Assembly (NCBI GenBank): GCA_945882475.1
Contig: CAMCWJ010000070.1
Location: 1-10,631 of the forward strand
DNA: 10,631 bases
Direction of reading: 5' to 3'
From: Bifidobacterium breve
GTDB taxonomy: Bacteria > Actinomycetota > Actinomycetes > Mycobacteriales > Mycobacteriaceae
Position 1 is the stretch's first letter. Every line of letters begins with the position of its first letter. Shown one piece after another: positions 9,166-10,631 of the stretch. Below the pieces are notes generated by a model. The model worked only from the letters and a program-made list of their open reading frames with translations. It did not search any database and was not told the DNA's origin. The position numbers and the translations under genes were made by a program.

Positions 9166-10130
9166 ACGCTCACCGCCGCATCGGTGCCCACCAGCAGATG
9201 GAACAGGACCGCCATCCGGACATGAACCCCGTTCGAAACCTGTTGCAGCACAGCCGATTGCGGTGAATCCGCAACCGCGAAGGCGATTTCCATGCCGCGC
9301 AGCATCGGACCCGGGTGCAGTACCACGGCGTGTTCGGGCAGCACCGCGCGACGCCGATCGGAAAGGCCATAGAGCGATGAGTACTCCCGCTCTGATGGGA
9401 AGAAGCCGCCGTTCATCCGCTCGGCCTGTACCCGCAGCATCAACACGGCGTCGGCAGCGGGCAGCTCGGCGTCCAAGCTGTGCGAGACCCTTGCGTGGCC
9501 CCATCCCGCGACACCCAGGGGCAGCAGGGTCGGCGGGGCCACCAACACCACCTCCGCACCGAGGGTGTCGAGCAGCGCCACATTGGATCGGGCCACCCGG
9601 CTGTGCAGGATGTCCCCCACGACCACCACCCTGCGGCCCTCGATGCCACCGAGGCGCTGACGCAGGGTCAGCGCGTCCAGCAGGGCCTGGGTCGGATGCT
9701 CATGGGTGCCGTCGCCCGCATTGATCACCGACGGTCCGCCGACGACACCGTCGGCGTCGGTCTCGGCTGTCCATTCAGCCAGCAGTTGCGCAGCGCCCGA
9801 GGCCGGGTGCCGGATGATGAGGGCGTCAGCGCCGGCGGCCCGCAGGGTCAACGCGGTGTCGCGCAGGGACTCGCCCTTGGCAGCCGAGGAGCCCGAGGAG
9901 CTGACATTGATGACGTCGGCACTCATCCACTTGCCGGCCACCTCGAAGGACACCCGGGTGCGGGTGGAGTTCTCGTAGAACATGGTGATGATGGTGCGGC
10001 CGCGCAGAGTGGGCAGTTTCTTCACCTCGCGGCCCAGCAGTGCCTGCCGGAACCGATCGGCATCATCGAGGATCGCGGTGGCCTCGTCGCGGCTCAGGTC
10101 GGTGGCGGACAGTAGATGCCGTGTCGTCAT
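9162..10130 (-). CDS. pyrB: Aspartate carbamoyltransferase catalytic chain
   Basis: Condenses carbamoyl phosphate with aspartate to N-carbamoyl-aspartate, the committed step of pyrimidine synthesis. The protein is 322 residues. Carbamoyl-phosphate binding is shown by FYENSTRTRVSFE (51-63). The mobile loop SSAAKGESLRDT includes Lys85. Further landmarks are RHPASG (107-112), GDGTHEHPTQALLDALT (139-155), VGDILHSRVARSN (171-183), RVQAERM (233-239) and LHPGPMLRGMEI (271-282). No pyrI regulatory chain is present in the window, as expected for actinobacteria. The frame extends upstream to 10295, but that part is Arg-rich and overlaps pyrR. The ATG at 10130 gives the conserved MTTRHLLSATDLSRDEA start and has GGGAGA 8 nt upstream. 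It is 28 nt after pyrR, and its stop overlaps pyrC by 4 nt. Confidence 0.97.
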   Translation of the reverse strand: MTTRHLLSATDLSRDEATAILDDADRFRQALLGREVKKLPTLRGRTIITMFYENSTRTRVSFEVAGKWMSADVINVSSSGSSAAKGESLRDTALTLRAAGADALIIRHPASGAAQLLAEWTAETDADGVVGGPSVINAGDGTHEHPTQALLDALTLRQRLGGIEGRRVVVVGDILHSRVARSNVALLDTLGAEVVLVAPPTLLPLGVAGWGHARVSHSLDAELPAADAVLMLRVQAERMNGGFFPSEREYSSLYGLSDRRRAVLPEHAVVLHPGPMLRGMEIAFAVADSPQSAVLQQVSNGVHVRMAVLFHLLVGTDAAVSV

Positions 10131-10148
10131 CGGTACCGTCTCCCTTCC

Positions 10149-10167
10149 GCGCGAGCGCTCATCGCGC
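10149..10167. repeat. Hairpin spanning the pyrR stop codon, upstream of pyrB
   Basis: GCGCGA (10149-10154) and TCGCGC (10162-10167) form a perfect 6-bp stem around a 7-nt loop containing the pyrR TGA. In the transcript it sits 4 nt before the GGGAGA Shine-Dalgarno of pyrB. The plus-strand 9-mer GCGCGAGCG here (10149-10157) also occurs at 6114-6122 before carB, at almost the same distance from the start codon (18 versus 19 nt). It could be a small intercistronic RNA structure or part of a dispersed repeat. Confidence 0.5.
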
Positions 10168-10631
10168 AGGCCCGCCATCCGGCGCGATCCAGATCCCCTC
10201 GACACCGTCATCCTCGACCAGTCGCACCTTGACGTTCTCGCTGCGCGAGGTGGGCACGTTCTTGCCGACGTAGTCCGCCCGCAGCGGCAATTCACGGTGG
10301 CCGCGGTCGACGAGCACCGCTAGCTGGATCGCTGTCGGCCTGCCGATATCGCGCAGGGCATCCAGCGCCGAGCGGACCGAGCGCCCGGTGTAGAGCACGT
10401 CGTCAACCAGGATCACCAGGGAGGCGTCGACGCCCGCGGCGGGTATCGAGGTCTCCTCGAGTGCGCGGGGCGGCTTGAAGTCAAGGTCGTCGCGGTACAG
10501 CGTGATGTCGAGTCCGCCGTGGGCGACGGTGACACCGCTGAACTCGTTGATCTTCTCGGCGAGCCGGTTCGCCAGCGTGACCCCGCGGGTCGGGATTCCC
10601 AGCAGAACCACACGCGGCGCATCAGCGCCGT
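10159..10631 (-). CDS. pyrR: PyrR, pyrimidine operon regulator / uracil phosphoribosyltransferase-like protein, 5'-truncated by window edge
   Basis: PyrR binds UMP/UTP and the leader RNA of the pyr operon and lowers its expression; in mycobacteria this is reported to occur by blocking translation of the leader rather than by attenuation. It also has a phosphoribosyltransferase fold and weak UPRTase activity. About 157 C-terminal codons are visible and roughly 36 N-terminal residues lie off the right edge (193 in M. tuberculosis). The reading frame continues upstream through GADAPRVVLLGIPTRGVTLA, so the apparent internal GTG at 10611 is not the start. The PRPP-binding loop VILVDDVLYTGRSVRSALD and the basic segment VDRGHRELPLRADYVGKNVP, typical of PyrR, are intact. 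The TGA lies 28 nt before pyrB. The promoter and leader where PyrR would bind are outside the window. Confidence 0.96.
   Translation of the reverse strand, partial: GADAPRVVLLGIPTRGVTLANRLAEKINEFSGVTVAHGGLDITLYRDDLDFKPPRALEETSIPAAGVDASLVILVDDVLYTGRSVRSALDALRDIGRPTAIQLAVLVDRGHRELPLRADYVGKNVPTSRSENVKVRLVEDDGVEGIWIAPDGGPAR

Noticed and set aside
9166..9504. Extended N-terminus for pyrC reaching 9504
   Set aside because: The added 113 residues overlap pyrB in another frame and match nothing in dihydroorotases; the GTGA overlap start is standard.
10131..10295. Extended N-terminus for pyrB reaching 10295
   Set aside because: It overlaps pyrR in another frame, is Arg/Ser-rich and precedes the conserved ATCase start with its own ribosome-binding site.

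Overview
This window is a high-GC actinobacterial chromosome segment, almost certainly from a mycobacterium (Mycobacterium/Mycolicibacterium). All real genes lie on the minus strand, so transcription runs from the right edge to the left. Protein sequences and gene order match the M. tuberculosis Rv1379-Rv1391 neighbourhood as I remember it, with one difference: the PE15/PPE20 pair that sits between pyrF and mihF in M. tuberculosis is absent. A 366-bp intergenic region takes its place. This points to a species outside the tuberculosis-type slow growers, probably a rapid grower, although species cannot be fixed by eye.

Right part (10631 down to 1918) is the de novo pyrimidine operon, in transcription order: pyrR (5' end outside the window), pyrB, pyrC, an uncharacterised membrane-anchored Rv1382-type gene, carA, carB and pyrF. 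The genes are tightly packed. pyrB/pyrC and the Rv1382-type gene/carA each overlap by 4 nt (GTGA), and carB/pyrF are 4 nt apart. Together they encode carbamoyl-phosphate synthase (CarAB), aspartate transcarbamoylase (PyrB), dihydroorotase (PyrC) and OMP decarboxylase (PyrF), plus the uracil-responsive RNA-binding regulator PyrR. pyrD and pyrE are not here. The two looser junctions, pyrR-pyrB and carA-carB, both carry GC-rich inverted repeats just upstream of the next Shine-Dalgarno. They share the same 9-mer at nearly the same distance from the start codon.

Middle (1552-1917) is non-coding. It holds a hairpin that may end the pyrimidine transcript and, closer to mihF, promoter-like -10 hexamers.

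Left part (1551 down to 1) is a housekeeping cluster: mihF (mycobacterial integration host factor), gmk (guanylate kinase), rpoZ (RNA polymerase omega) and the start of coaBC (coenzyme A synthesis). An 18-bp-period tandem direct repeat lies in the gmk-rpoZ spacer.

I see no mobile element, CRISPR array, RNA gene, toxin-antitoxin pair or defence system. The window is an ordinary conserved core region. The points worth a second look are the orphan membrane gene inside the pyr operon, the palindromic element between carA and carB with its related block before pyrB, the repeats before rpoZ, and the missing PE/PPE pair.
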